Source of the DNA: Verrucolacustris abundans
GTDB lineage: Bacteria > Verrucomicrobiota > Verrucomicrobiia > Methylacidiphilales > Verrucolacustridaceae
Reading direction: 5' to 3'
Assembly (NCBI GenBank): GCA_965194535.1
Contig: OZ239145.1
Location: 1,302,001 to 1,366,000, forward strand
Length of the DNA: 64,000 nucleotides
Positions 27,118 to 35,584 of the stretch are shown in pieces (within the stretch, counting starts at the first letter, position 1; each line of letters starts with the position of its first letter). The position numbers were made by a program, and so were the translations under genes. The notes below the pieces were generated by a model. That model was given only the letters and a program-made list of their open reading frames with translations, was not told where the DNA came from and did not search any database.

Positions 27118-28023
27118 CTACAGAGCGGGCCGAACCCCCAAATGCACAGACAACCGCTCCAACTCCTCAGGCGAAGTGTAAGGTAATTCAATATGCCCCT
27201 TGCCTGCACTTCCCACGATTTTTGCCCGCGTGCCTGTTGCCCTTTGTAACTTTATCTCCAGATCCCGCCAATCCGCCGACTGCAAACCTCGTCCCTTTTT
27301 TCTTCCCCGAGTTCCATTCGTCTGCCGCCTTACCAAGGCCTCTGCCTGTCGAACGCTTAAGCCTCGTTTCACCACCTCCCGTCCAATCGCGGTCTGCGCT
27401 GCGACCTCTCCTAAACCTAGAATGGCTTTTGCGTGGCCCACCGATAGCTGCTTCGAGCGCAATAGGTCCCGCACCTCCTGCGGAAGGGATCGCAATCTAA
27501 GGGAATTGGCGACCGTGGCTCGGTTTTTTCCCACTCGTTCCGCCACTTCCTCCTGTTTTAACCCAAACGTCTCAATCAGTGTCGCATATCCGTCCGCCTC
27601 CTCCACAGGATCCAACTCCGCGCGTTGGAGATTCTCAATTAAGGCCAGCTCCAAAACCTGCTGATCCGTCGCTTCTCGAACGATAACTGGAACTTTTGGT
27701 AAATTGAGTTTTTTTGCAGCACGCCAACGTCGTTCTCCCGCAATCAGCTCATATCCATTTACTTTGGGAGATCGGCGCACAATCAGAGGCTGGAAAATTC
27801 CGCGTGCCCGAATGGAATCCACAAGCTCGCTCAAGTTTTCCTCTGCAAAAACGCGTCGGGGCTGGAATGGACTTGGCAGGACGTCCACAACGGATAACTG
27901 AAGAATTTTCTCTCCATCCTCGCTTCTCGGTACAGGCGAACTGAGCGGAGCCGTTCCCGCTGAAACTGCAGAGGTTCCACCTAAAAGAGCCCCCAAACCC
28001 CTGCCTAAAGGTGACTTCGCCAT
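27118..28023 (-). CDS. parB: Chromosome-partitioning protein ParB
   Basis: 301 residues from the ATG at 28023 (MAKSPLGRGLGALLGG), the family's typical start. An ATG 8 codons earlier is possible. The CTPase/arginine patch LIAGERRWRAAKK and ALIENLQRAELDPVEEA are present, followed by the helix-turn-helix (QEEVAERVGKNRATVANSLRL). ParB spreads from parS and loads SMC. parA is not adjacent, unusual for chromosomal par loci, and no parS-like TGTTTCACGTGAAACA was noticed in the window. Next downstream is mutL. Confidence 0.95.
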   Translation of the reverse strand: MAKSPLGRGLGALLGGTSAVSAGTAPLSSPVPRSEDGEKILQLSVVDVLPSPFQPRRVFAEENLSELVDSIRARGIFQPLIVRRSPKVNGYELIAGERRWRAAKKLNLPKVPVIVREATDQQVLELALIENLQRAELDPVEEADGYATLIETFGLKQEEVAERVGKNRATVANSLRLRSLPQEVRDLLRSKQLSVGHAKAILGLGEVAAQTAIGREVVKRGLSVRQAEALVRRQTNGTRGRKKGRGLQSADWRDLEIKLQRATGTRAKIVGSAGKGHIELPYTSPEELERLSVHLGVRPAL

Positions 28024-28069
28024 TCTCGCCACGCTAATGTTTGCCATGCCATCGTCAACCCAACCCCTG

Positions 28070-28086
28070 CATGCCCACGAATAACG
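28070..28086 (-). terminator. Hairpin between the PEP-CTERM protease gene and parB
   Basis: CCCACG-TTATT-CGTGGG is a perfect 6-bp stem about 25 nt past the stop of the protease gene. There is no following T-run, so intrinsic termination is uncertain. It may stabilise the 3' end or mark a boundary before parB. Confidence 0.35.
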
Positions 28087-28108
28087 TGGGAACGAAAATT
28101 GGACGAGC

Positions 28109-28987
28109 TCAACTCTTCAGAGGGAGGATCTTGCGGAGAGCTAAAAACCCGAGAAAAAGAAGCCCTCCAACGAAATAGTGCGAAGAGGACGGTTCTGGCA
28201 CCGCCACCGCACCAATTTGATTAACGGCATTAGAGTAAGAAGAGATTCGAATAAAATAACTGTCATCCGAATCCTTCGAGTTGAACTGGCTGCTTGCCAA
28301 GGAGTAGCCGCTGTTTTGGACATATGCGCCCAGCCCAACCAGATACCACTCGCTTCCGATCTGCCGAAAAAGAGCACTTCCGGAATCATAGATTGTCAAA
28401 GCCGCTTCGTTGATACCCGCATTGCTGTTGAACTGGGTCCGCAAAAGATCGGAGGTGTATCCCCCCACCTGAACCCCAGGAATCGCTCCATCCACAAGGT
28501 TAGTTCCCCACCTTTTCAACGCCGTTGAGCTATCGCCCCACGTCACCGGACTCGAACCTAAAAGTGAACTGCTAGCCCGACCTACCCCATACCCAACCAA
28601 ATAAGAATTCCCTGAATCTCCCGAAGGATTGGTATTCAACCGAACCCCGTTCAGACCGGGATCTAAAGCCAAACGCACCAGTTTCATATCCGCCGTCCCT
28701 ATCGCTACAGCGGGAGAAGAATCCAAAAGATAATCAACGAATCCAACCTTCACACTCGTCAAAGGACCCACATGACCCGCCGTCAGCACATACCGATTAC
28801 CCAAGTACACCCCACTGCCGATCGGGCCCGACTCATTCCGCATCTGCACCACATTATCCCAAGGCAAACCCACTCCAGGGTTATCTAAATTGGCATCATT
28901 TCCTTGGCTAAAGAAAACAATCGCATTCGCAAAATCGACTTGAGCAAATAAAAAAAAAGCCCCTAGAAGCCAGTGAAACCGTCGCAT
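28109..28987 (-). CDS. Secreted trypsin-like serine protease with PEP-CTERM anchor
   Basis: 292 residues. A signal peptide (1-22) is followed by a chymotrypsin-fold domain with a candidate triad: H72 in VLTAGHVG, D100 in TADMKLVRL, S202 in YDSGSALF. The C-terminus has VPEPSSS (263-269), a hydrophobic stretch (about 271-285) and RK, the tripartite PEP-CTERM sorting signal processed by an exosortase in EPS-producing Gram-negatives. The sequence around each catalytic residue is slightly atypical (TAGH, DSGS). The substrate is unknown. It stands alone between parB and the conserved gene upstream. Confidence 0.85.
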   Translation of the reverse strand: MRRFHWLLGAFFLFAQVDFANAIVFFSQGNDANLDNPGVGLPWDNVVQMRNESGPIGSGVYLGNRYVLTAGHVGPLTSVKVGFVDYLLDSSPAVAIGTADMKLVRLALDPGLNGVRLNTNPSGDSGNSYLVGYGVGRASSSLLGSSPVTWGDSSTALKRWGTNLVDGAIPGVQVGGYTSDLLRTQFNSNAGINEAALTIYDSGSALFRQIGSEWYLVGLGAYVQNSGYSLASSQFNSKDSDDSYFIRISSYSNAVNQIGAVAVPEPSSSHYFVGGLLFLGFLALRKILPLKS

Positions 28988-29069
28988 GCTCTTATCTTAA
29001 CTCCCAAAATCGAAATTTCAACTACCAGCCCACACGCCGCCTCTTTCGAACCTATCGTCTTTTGCGTGG

Positions 29070-30485
29070 TTATTTCTTGCCCGCTTTGTACCCAAAGAGT
29101 CTTCGCCTCTGAATCAACTGAGCTACCTGAGGAGGCACATTCTCTTGCCACCCAGATTTCCCATTTCGAATATTGCGCAAAATCTCGGAGCTGGCACAGG
29201 ACGGAAGATCCCTCTCGCCTCCCGCTAAATCTACAATTTTTCCCTGATGAATTAGAAATTGGTACAGGTCTCGTGAAGACCTTGGCACGGTCAAGGTGTG
29301 CCCGGTGACATACTTGCCTGTGACTCCGTCATACCCAGGGTGCACAAACAGCTTTACCCCGTTAAGGAAAAGTCGCCCCATCCCCTCCAAGATGCCTCCA
29401 GGCAAATCACTATAAAATTCAGGATCTAAGATTTTACTTAACAGAGGCACCCCAAGCACAAACCCCACGGAACCCTTCGTTCTCTGAGTCAAATAGTGAG
29501 CCAATCTGTGAAAACGAAAGATTCCCGTAACGAGGACCGTTCTCTTCAAGGCCCCAAGACAATCCACTCGGTCCAAAAAGTCCTCGGCTCCAGCTTTTCG
29601 GTGCCTCACAAGATTCCGCATGGTGATTTCACTCACCTCTACAACCTCTTTCCCCACATTCGCAGGATCCTTTCGAAAAAGGGCGGATGCTTTGTTCATC
29701 ATCGTGAGATGAAAATTGGTAATCGGTCGATAGTGTCCACGCAGAAGGAGAATCGATTTTCCATAGAAACAATCCTCCGCCTCAAGATTCGCCCCCGATG
29801 CTGAAAAAAGAGCCACTGGGGTAAGCTGAAGATGAACCATCTTCAGGCTCATCAGGCGATTGTCTACATTGGAGAAAATAGATCCCCGAAAATCAATCAT
29901 ATCCACTTCGACACGTCCGGGACGGATTCCGTCCATAAGATGAACCAAAATCTGCTCTGGCTTTCTCCAATGACAAAATGCCGCATGGATTAAATTCACC
30001 CCCAAGATTCCCAAAACCTCCATCTGTTCTGCGTTGGTATCATCCTTAAGCCGCACATGCAGGACAATGTTTCCTGGTGTTGCATTGGGCTCAGTCTGAA
30101 ACCGAACTCCCATCCAACCCTTGCCGTCTCCTGGAAATTTATGACTCCGAGCCGCCACAGTGTTGGCAAAGACAAAGAAGCGAGAAGAGTTCCCCCGCTC
30201 CTGCCCTAATCTTTCCAGAAGAAGGCGGTACTCATGATCCAGCATCTCCCAAAGCCGCTCGCGCGAAACAAAGCGATGAGCCGTTCCATAAATCGCGTTA
30301 CTAAAAGTCATGTCATACGCCGACATGCTTTTCGCCACCGTGCCAGCCGCACCTCCCGCCTGAAAAAACCAGCGTGCAACCTCTTGCCCAGCCCCAATCT
30401 CGGCAAACGTGCCGTAATACTTACCCGAAAAATTGATCTCCTTGGCTTTTTCGTCCGTCGTTTGCTGATGAACAATTCTTTTCAT
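29070..30485 (-). CDS. Large conserved protein of unknown function
   Basis: 471 residues from the ATG at 30485 (MKRIVHQQTTDEK), which overlaps the glycosylase stop as ATGA; a longer reading would run inside that gene. Conserved-looking blocks include NFSGKYYGTFAEIGAGQEVA, MSAYDMTFSNAIYG and VDNRLMSLKMV. I recognise it as a family seen in cyanobacteria and Bacteroidetes whose database names (for example TonB-dependent receptor or nicotinate-nucleotide adenylyltransferase) do not fit the sequence. There is no signal peptide or membrane segment, so it is probably cytoplasmic. No function is assigned. Confidence 0.8.
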   Translation of the reverse strand: MKRIVHQQTTDEKAKEINFSGKYYGTFAEIGAGQEVARWFFQAGGAAGTVAKSMSAYDMTFSNAIYGTAHRFVSRERLWEMLDHEYRLLLERLGQERGNSSRFFVFANTVAARSHKFPGDGKGWMGVRFQTEPNATPGNIVLHVRLKDDTNAEQMEVLGILGVNLIHAAFCHWRKPEQILVHLMDGIRPGRVEVDMIDFRGSIFSNVDNRLMSLKMVHLQLTPVALFSASGANLEAEDCFYGKSILLLRGHYRPITNFHLTMMNKASALFRKDPANVGKEVVEVSEITMRNLVRHRKAGAEDFLDRVDCLGALKRTVLVTGIFRFHRLAHYLTQRTKGSVGFVLGVPLLSKILDPEFYSDLPGGILEGMGRLFLNGVKLFVHPGYDGVTGKYVTGHTLTVPRSSRDLYQFLIHQGKIVDLAGGERDLPSCASSEILRNIRNGKSGWQENVPPQVAQLIQRRRLFGYKAGKK

Positions 30486-31087
30486 GCTCGTGCTCGGCTT
30501 ACCCAAGGGTTGCCGCGGACAGAAAATCGCCAAGGAAAGAAGGCGGCTGGTCCCGCATAAGAAACTCCCACCCGTCGTCCCGCTTGTATTTTAGTTCTGG
30601 GGTAACGCACCCCATCATCTTCGATCCGAATTGATCCGGAAACAAGATCACATCGATCTGCATGAGACTCGATTCCCATCGCCTCGGTCAGCGCCCCAGG
30701 CCCAGAAGAAAGTCGAAAATCATCTACAGAAACACCCCGTCTGCTCGCCATCCTCTCCACCCCCTCCATCGGCTCCACACCTCGAATGAGAACTGCCGCA
30801 GGCCAGCCCGTAGGTCCAGTCACCACATTGAACATACGATGAATCCCATAGCACAAGTACACGTAAGCCGTTCCAGGAGCTCCAAACATCGACTCGTTCC
30901 GATTTGTTCTGCCCCGCCAAGCATGGGAAGCCCGATCCATCCTTCCTCCATAAGCCTCCGTCTCCACAATTCTGGCTCGGCAATACCCCCCCTTGTTTCG
31001 AACCCATAAAACTTTCCCTAATAATCCTTTTGCTACACAAACAGGATTCTTTTTTGAATAAAAGGCTTTAGGAAGAGTCCGTCTCAC
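30482..31087 (-). CDS. mpg: 3-methyladenine DNA glycosylase (AAG/MPG family)
   Basis: 201 residues. It removes alkylated and deaminated purines in base-excision repair. Family blocks: IVETEAYGG with the catalytic Glu, RTNRNESMFGAPGTAYVYLC, YGIHRMFNVV and SGPGALTEAMGI. This is the mammalian AAG-type fold, not AlkA or TagA. It starts with GTG at 31087, overlapping the yggS stop by 4 bp, and is coupled at its end to the unknown gene at 29070-30485. Confidence 0.95.
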   Translation of the reverse strand: MRRTLPKAFYSKKNPVCVAKGLLGKVLWVRNKGGYCRARIVETEAYGGRMDRASHAWRGRTNRNESMFGAPGTAYVYLCYGIHRMFNVVTGPTGWPAAVLIRGVEPMEGVERMASRRGVSVDDFRLSSGPGALTEAMGIESHADRCDLVSGSIRIEDDGVRYPRTKIQAGRRVGVSYAGPAAFFPWRFSVRGNPWVSRARA

Positions 31088-31773
31088 GCGCTTCGGGGGC
31101 CGAAAAGTGCGGTTCCAATCCGTACGATCGTCGCACCCTCCGCGATTGCCACAGGAAAATCGTGACTCATGCCCATCGATAACTCGGGCAAATGCACCTC
31201 GTGGGTTTCTTGGAGACGATCCCGAATCTCCCGTAGTTTCGAAAAGAACGGCCGCGCCATCTCCGGATCTTCACGGAACGGTGGAATCGCCATCAATCCA
31301 ATCACCTCCAAACGAGAGTGACATTGAATCGATTTCAATAACTCCCCCACCCCTTCCGGTGAACACCCATGCTTGGCCGCCTCTTCCCCCACATTTACTT
31401 CCAGCATGATACGCATCTTTTTTCCCGCCAACTCCAATCTTTTTTGCAGCTCCGTAGCCAACTCAAGCCGATCCACTGACTCCACCACATCGAAACACTC
31501 AACCGCATCTTTCGCCTTGTTGGTTTGCAAACCTCCGATGAAGTGCCACTCCCCACCCACGGGCATTTCTGGAATCTTCACTTTTGCCTCCTGAACCCGA
31601 TTCTCCCCAAAAAGCCGATGTCCTAAACGCCAGATCACACGGATCTTTTCCGCCTCCATCTTCTTACTCACTGCCAGCATACGCACGGATCCGGGATCCC
31701 TACCGACTTTCTCAGCCGATAAAGCGATCTGCTTCTGGATCGAGTGATAGTTTTCCTCAAGAAGGTCGCTCAT
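31084..31773 (-). CDS. yggS: PLP homeostasis protein, YggS/PROSC family
   Basis: 229 residues, an alanine-racemase-like barrel that binds PLP and buffers the vitamin B6 pool. The PLP lysine lies in LAVSKKMEAEKI. Also present are GENRVQEA, WHFIGGLQTNK (usually HFIGHLQxNK) and the C-terminal SMGMSHDF plus VRIGTALFGPR. First gene of a three-gene coupled set with the glycosylase and the unknown protein. It is divergent from the LysR regulator, separated by 55 bp. Confidence 0.94.
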   Translation of the reverse strand: MSDLLEENYHSIQKQIALSAEKVGRDPGSVRMLAVSKKMEAEKIRVIWRLGHRLFGENRVQEAKVKIPEMPVGGEWHFIGGLQTNKAKDAVECFDVVESVDRLELATELQKRLELAGKKMRIMLEVNVGEEAAKHGCSPEGVGELLKSIQCHSRLEVIGLMAIPPFREDPEMARPFFSKLREIRDRLQETHEVHLPELSMGMSHDFPVAIAEGATIVRIGTALFGPRSA

Positions 31774-31828
31774 GATTAGCTAGGCTTGGTTTGCATTACG
31801 AATAAGGCTGGATAATAATACTGATCTT

Positions 31829-32761
31829 ATGCAAGTAGAGTCTTTTCGAGTGTTCCGAGATCTTGTCGAGACTCGCTCTTTTAGCCGGTCGGCCAGCCTC
31901 AATGGCATTACCCAATCTGCCGTAAGTCAGCAACTACGCTCCATTGAAGTCCGCTTTCGTGTTCCTCTACTCGAGCGCACCAGCAAGCAGTTTGCCCTGA
32001 CCCGTGAAGGCCAGCTTCTTTATGAGGCTAGTCGGGAAATCATTTCCTACTACCAAAGGTTTCAACATCAGTTGGAGGAGATGCGAAACATTATTTCAGG
32101 AACCATCCGATTGGTCGCCGTTCCCAGCTTGGGTCTTCATGAACTCCCTCCCTACATAAAAGATTTTCTCAAAGCGTTTCCCCAAGTCAAAATTCAGGTC
32201 GATTACCGCCGCTCCAACGAAGTGTACGAATCGGTTGCCGCAGGGGATGCCGACGTCGGCTTTGTCGCATTTCCATCTCCCCGAAAAGGCCTCAAGGTAG
32301 AAACGTTTAAGAAGGATACCCTCCACATCATTTGTGCCCCTGGCCATCCCCTTCTCAAAAAAGGTCCGATCAATCTTCCGGATCTTGCCCAGAGCAAGAT
32401 CATATCGCTCGCCCCGGAAATGCCGACTCGCCAAGGACTCGACCGCATCCTTGCCGCACGGGGTCTCAAATTTCAACCCATGATGGAGTTTGATAATGTC
32501 GAAACATTGAAACAAGCGGTCGAAATTAATGCGGGAATAGCCTTTCTCCCCACCTCCGCGATCAGTACTGAACTAGCAAAAGGATCTCTGGTAATTCTGC
32601 CTCACCAAGGCCCCGAAATTATTCGGCCATTAGGAATCGTGTCTCGTTCCAGCCGAATGGTCTCTCCTGCTGTGAAGCGATTCCTCAAAGCACTTAAAGT
32701 TCCGCGTGAAGGCACGCCCAATTCCACTCTGAAGGCCCCCACTCTTGTTCCCCATGAATAG
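31829..32761 (+). CDS. LysR-family transcriptional regulator
   Basis: 310 residues. The N-terminal winged helix-turn-helix (about 1-60; SFSRSASLNGITQSAVSQQL) is followed by a periplasmic-binding-like effector domain starting near IRLVAVPSLGLHELP. The effector is not predictable. It reads away from yggS and overlaps the Fur-family gene by 8 bp, so the two regulators are translationally linked. No clear ribosome-binding site precedes the ATG at 31829. Confidence 0.92.
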   Translation: MQVESFRVFRDLVETRSFSRSASLNGITQSAVSQQLRSIEVRFRVPLLERTSKQFALTREGQLLYEASREIISYYQRFQHQLEEMRNIISGTIRLVAVPSLGLHELPPYIKDFLKAFPQVKIQVDYRRSNEVYESVAAGDADVGFVAFPSPRKGLKVETFKKDTLHIICAPGHPLLKKGPINLPDLAQSKIISLAPEMPTRQGLDRILAARGLKFQPMMEFDNVETLKQAVEINAGIAFLPTSAISTELAKGSLVILPHQGPEIIRPLGIVSRSSRMVSPAVKRFLKALKVPREGTPNSTLKAPTLVPHE

Positions 32762-33260
32762 TCCGACTACCGCACCAACCCATACCCCTCAGGCCCGCGC
32801 TTTTGAAACGATGCGCACGCAAGGGTTGCGCCTTACGTCCCAGCGTAAAACCATCACCGAGGTTGCTTTCGCCAATCGGGAGCATTTCACGGCTGAATCC
32901 CTTCTCGCAAAGTCCCGCAAAAAAGATGGCAAGGTCTCTCGAGCGACTGTCTACCGCACCCTTTCCTTTCTCGTCCGCGCAGGACTTCTACGCCAAGTCG
33001 GCATCGGCCAATCCACCCCGCTGTACGATCCTAATTTTGCCGACCACCCCCGCCATGGACACTTTGTCTGTGTGGACTGCCAAAAGATTGTCGAGTTTCA
33101 CGACCACTGCCTGGACGTACGGGAATCGATTGTGACAAAGGATCACGGTTTCAGCCCGAAACGCGTGAATTTACAAATTGAGGCCACATGTGATGCCCTT
33201 CGGGATAAAGGGGTCTGCCCTCGAAACAGTCGGACTGTTAAGCCAGCTTCTAAAAAATAA
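32754..33260 (+). CDS. fur: Fur-family metal-responsive repressor
   Basis: 168 residues from the ATG at 32754, which overlaps the LysR stop. A TTG three codons upstream is possible. The winged helix includes GLRLTSQRKTITEV and KVSRATVYRTLSFLV. The metal part has HPRHGHFVCVDCQKIVEFHDH with the CxxC pair, and a second Cys pair near the end (CDALRDKGVC). Its position before a TonB receptor and exbB-exbD-tonB argues for Fur (iron), but Zur or PerR cannot be excluded from sequence alone. Its end overlaps the receptor gene by 11 bp, convergently. Confidence 0.88.
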   Translation: MNSPTTAPTHTPQARAFETMRTQGLRLTSQRKTITEVAFANREHFTAESLLAKSRKKDGKVSRATVYRTLSFLVRAGLLRQVGIGQSTPLYDPNFADHPRHGHFVCVDCQKIVEFHDHCLDVRESIVTKDHGFSPKRVNLQIEATCDALRDKGVCPRNSRTVKPASKK

Positions 33261-35496
33261 TTTTAAGCCCCCCATACCAGTTCCTTGGCATGGCAGGATC
33301 AATTCCATCTCCCCGAATTCGGGAATAGTACTGTTTATTAAAAAGGTTGTTTACGCCTGCCACGACGCTGACGTACTCATTCCACAACTTTGCCTCCAAC
33401 GTGAGGTCCCAAACATTGTAGGCAGGGATAAATCGGGAGTCTGACCCTGTCAGGTTATTATCGCTGGCGTAACTGTGCCCGACATACGTTCCAAGAAATG
33501 AGGCCTTCACTTTGGATTGCCAATCATACACAAGGCCCGTCTTGTAAACGTAGTTCGATAGGTACTGCGGGGTTTTTCCATCATTGGGTCCATTAATAAA
33601 GTTCCCGTTCTGCAAAGTTAAAGCCGTGTAAAAGAAAAGGGCCCCATACTCTTTTGACCAACCAGTTGTCTTTCCATCCTGCAAATCCCCCCAACCCATC
33701 TGCTGGTGAGCAATACCATCGGCGATTCCCACCAGATCCACCTGGAAAAGAAGATCCCAACCGTACACCCGAGACCGACCCGAGTTACTGACCGTATTGA
33801 TCCCGCCGACCGCGGTCTCACCAATCTGATTCGAATAGTCGACACAGAATCCACTCGTATCGAAGGTCAGCCACTCCGTCGGATTCCCGCGGCAACCCGC
33901 CTCATAGTTCCAAACGGTGCCCTCCTGCAAATTTCCAGAGACTCGCAAATTCGGGCCTGTGGGAACAGCTTGGGCGAAAGTGGGAGGACGGTACGCCTCC
34001 GAAACGTTCGCATACATCGCCATCTCCTGGGGCAACGTATACTCCAGACCCAATCCGATCAGCGGGACGAAGTTATTTTGCGTCTGACTTCCAATCGGTT
34101 GGCCTGCTGCAAATTTCGACTGATTGATCGTCTCATCCACCGACTGCCATATGTTTTCCATCCGGAACCCAGGAACGACCGATAGATCCCCAACGGTAAA
34201 CTTGTTCTCCACAAAGAAGGGTGCGTACCAAACAGAGCGATCACTTTGATTACGGATCTGACCCGTGTTTGAGGTGGGAGTCAGCCCCTGCTTGTCAGTT
34301 CTTGGGGAGGTCGTGTTATAAACCATAAAACCCGCAGTCAGCGTCTGGGACTCGCCCCCCATGTCCCAATCCCACCGCCACCGAGGCTCCATTCCCCAAG
34401 TATAAAACTGCTGGGTCTCAATCTGGGTGGTTTGCAAAATAGGAAGTGTTCCGAAACCACCCCCTTCTTGTCTCCGACTCCATCGACGATAGTAGTCAAA
34501 CCACACCCGATACGAAAAAAAGAGGTCCTCCTCGAATTCCGACTCATGAATGGCGGAAACTGCGTACCGACTCAGCTCAAACTGGTCGTTGAAACGAGAG
34601 GTAGCATTCCGATTGACGTTGTAATTTACGGGAGTTCGGGCCGTGTCATTGTTCAGCCGTAATCCGCCTGGCTCCCCATGACACTCCTCATAGCCGTTTA
34701 GCTTAAAATACCAGCGGTGCTTTGTCTCCGCATCGAGGGCCAAAGTTAAATTCCCGTTGTTCAGATTGTACTGGCTGTTGGCTTCCCGAAAGCCTTGCGA
34801 TTGGCGGTGATTAAACCACCCGTAATAGCCGACCTGATCCACGGTACCTCCAACGGAATTAAAGCTGGAGATATAATCGAAACTTCCCCCGAGCGTCACC
34901 GACTCTGCCGTGAATTTTTTATCGGTGGGAGGTTTTCGCATCACGAAGTTTATCGCTCCTGCAGGTTGCGGTCCGTACATGAGAGCTGCGCCCCCTCGAA
35001 TAAACTCCATTGTCTCCATCGGATAGGTTGGAGGAAGGTAATACGCCTCAGGATACCCAATCATGTCCGCTTGAATGGGAATTCCGTCTTCCAGGACCTG
35101 AAAACTTTGCAATCTGTGAGGATCAAATCCTCGATACGCCATGCTGGTGAGTGGAGTCGTCTCCTCAGGCACAACCAACCCGGGTGTGGTTGCCGTGATC
35201 TGACGCCAGTTATCGTCTTTCACCTCTGGCAGGTAGTGCGCATCAATGTTCGAGGTTCGCTTTCCTGCATTAATCCGCGTTCCCTCCACATCGGGCAGGA
35301 AGGGTAAACGAGTCTGAACGTCATAGTCCGCCTCAACTTCCACCTGCTGCAAGCGCACAACTTCATCACCTGCCCCCTTGCCCAACGTCCCCTCCTCAAC
35401 CGTGTTGGTTAAAGAGAGGGTTTGCGCTTCCAAACGAATTCCAAAACTGAACAAGACAATGCACAACAGCAGATATTTCAGAAAAACCAAACCCAT
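33250..35496 (-). CDS. TonB-dependent outer-membrane receptor (FecA-like)
   Basis: 748 residues. A signal peptide (about 1-25) is followed by a TonB-box-like VVRLQQVEVEA, a plug domain with GFDPHRLQSFQVLEDGIPI and FIRGGAALMYGPQPAGAINF, then a 22-strand-type barrel ending in an aromatic residue (GGLKIIF). The plug wording resembles ferric-citrate receptors. The likely cargo is a ferric chelate, by similarity and by the neighbouring Fur and TonB system; the true ligand is unknown. Transcribed from the shared divergent promoter with exbB. Confidence 0.93.
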   Translation of the reverse strand: MGLVFLKYLLLCIVLFSFGIRLEAQTLSLTNTVEEGTLGKGAGDEVVRLQQVEVEADYDVQTRLPFLPDVEGTRINAGKRTSNIDAHYLPEVKDDNWRQITATTPGLVVPEETTPLTSMAYRGFDPHRLQSFQVLEDGIPIQADMIGYPEAYYLPPTYPMETMEFIRGGAALMYGPQPAGAINFVMRKPPTDKKFTAESVTLGGSFDYISSFNSVGGTVDQVGYYGWFNHRQSQGFREANSQYNLNNGNLTLALDAETKHRWYFKLNGYEECHGEPGGLRLNNDTARTPVNYNVNRNATSRFNDQFELSRYAVSAIHESEFEEDLFFSYRVWFDYYRRWSRRQEGGGFGTLPILQTTQIETQQFYTWGMEPRWRWDWDMGGESQTLTAGFMVYNTTSPRTDKQGLTPTSNTGQIRNQSDRSVWYAPFFVENKFTVGDLSVVPGFRMENIWQSVDETINQSKFAAGQPIGSQTQNNFVPLIGLGLEYTLPQEMAMYANVSEAYRPPTFAQAVPTGPNLRVSGNLQEGTVWNYEAGCRGNPTEWLTFDTSGFCVDYSNQIGETAVGGINTVSNSGRSRVYGWDLLFQVDLVGIADGIAHQQMGWGDLQDGKTTGWSKEYGALFFYTALTLQNGNFINGPNDGKTPQYLSNYVYKTGLVYDWQSKVKASFLGTYVGHSYASDNNLTGSDSRFIPAYNVWDLTLEAKLWNEYVSVVAGVNNLFNKQYYSRIRGDGIDPAMPRNWYGGLKIIF

Positions 35497-35512
35497 GAGC
35501 TCTTAAAGATAC

Positions 35513-35527
35513 TGAGACGCAATCTCA
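35513..35527. promoter_or_regulatory. Operator-like palindrome A (TGAGA-N5-TCTCA)
   Basis: TGAGACGCAATCTCA, a 15-bp inverted repeat, lies 16 bp upstream of the receptor start. It shares its left half TGAGAC with palindrome B; the two centres are 31 bp apart, about three helical turns. The 15-bp size matches a Fur 7-1-7 box, and a Fur-family gene is in this locus, so it is a candidate operator. The match to the E. coli Fur consensus is only partial. Confidence 0.6.
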
Positions 35528-35543
35528 TGATCAATATATTTAT

Positions 35544-35558
35544 TGAGACTGTGTCTCA
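35544..35558. promoter_or_regulatory. Operator-like palindrome B (TGAGAC-TGT-GTCTCA)
   Basis: A perfect 6-bp inverted repeat with a 3-bp centre. Together with palindrome A it brackets an AT-rich core (TGATCAATATATTTAT) that probably holds the -10 regions for both the receptor and exbB. Binding of one dimer to each site would block both promoters at once. Confidence 0.62.
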
Positions 35559-35584
35559 TTTTTTTTCGTGACGCTGAAACTGCC

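Noticed and set aside
27118..28108. parS sites near parB
   Set aside because: No TGTTTCACGTGAAACA-like 16-mer was noticed around the gene or elsewhere in the window. By-eye search is not exhaustive.
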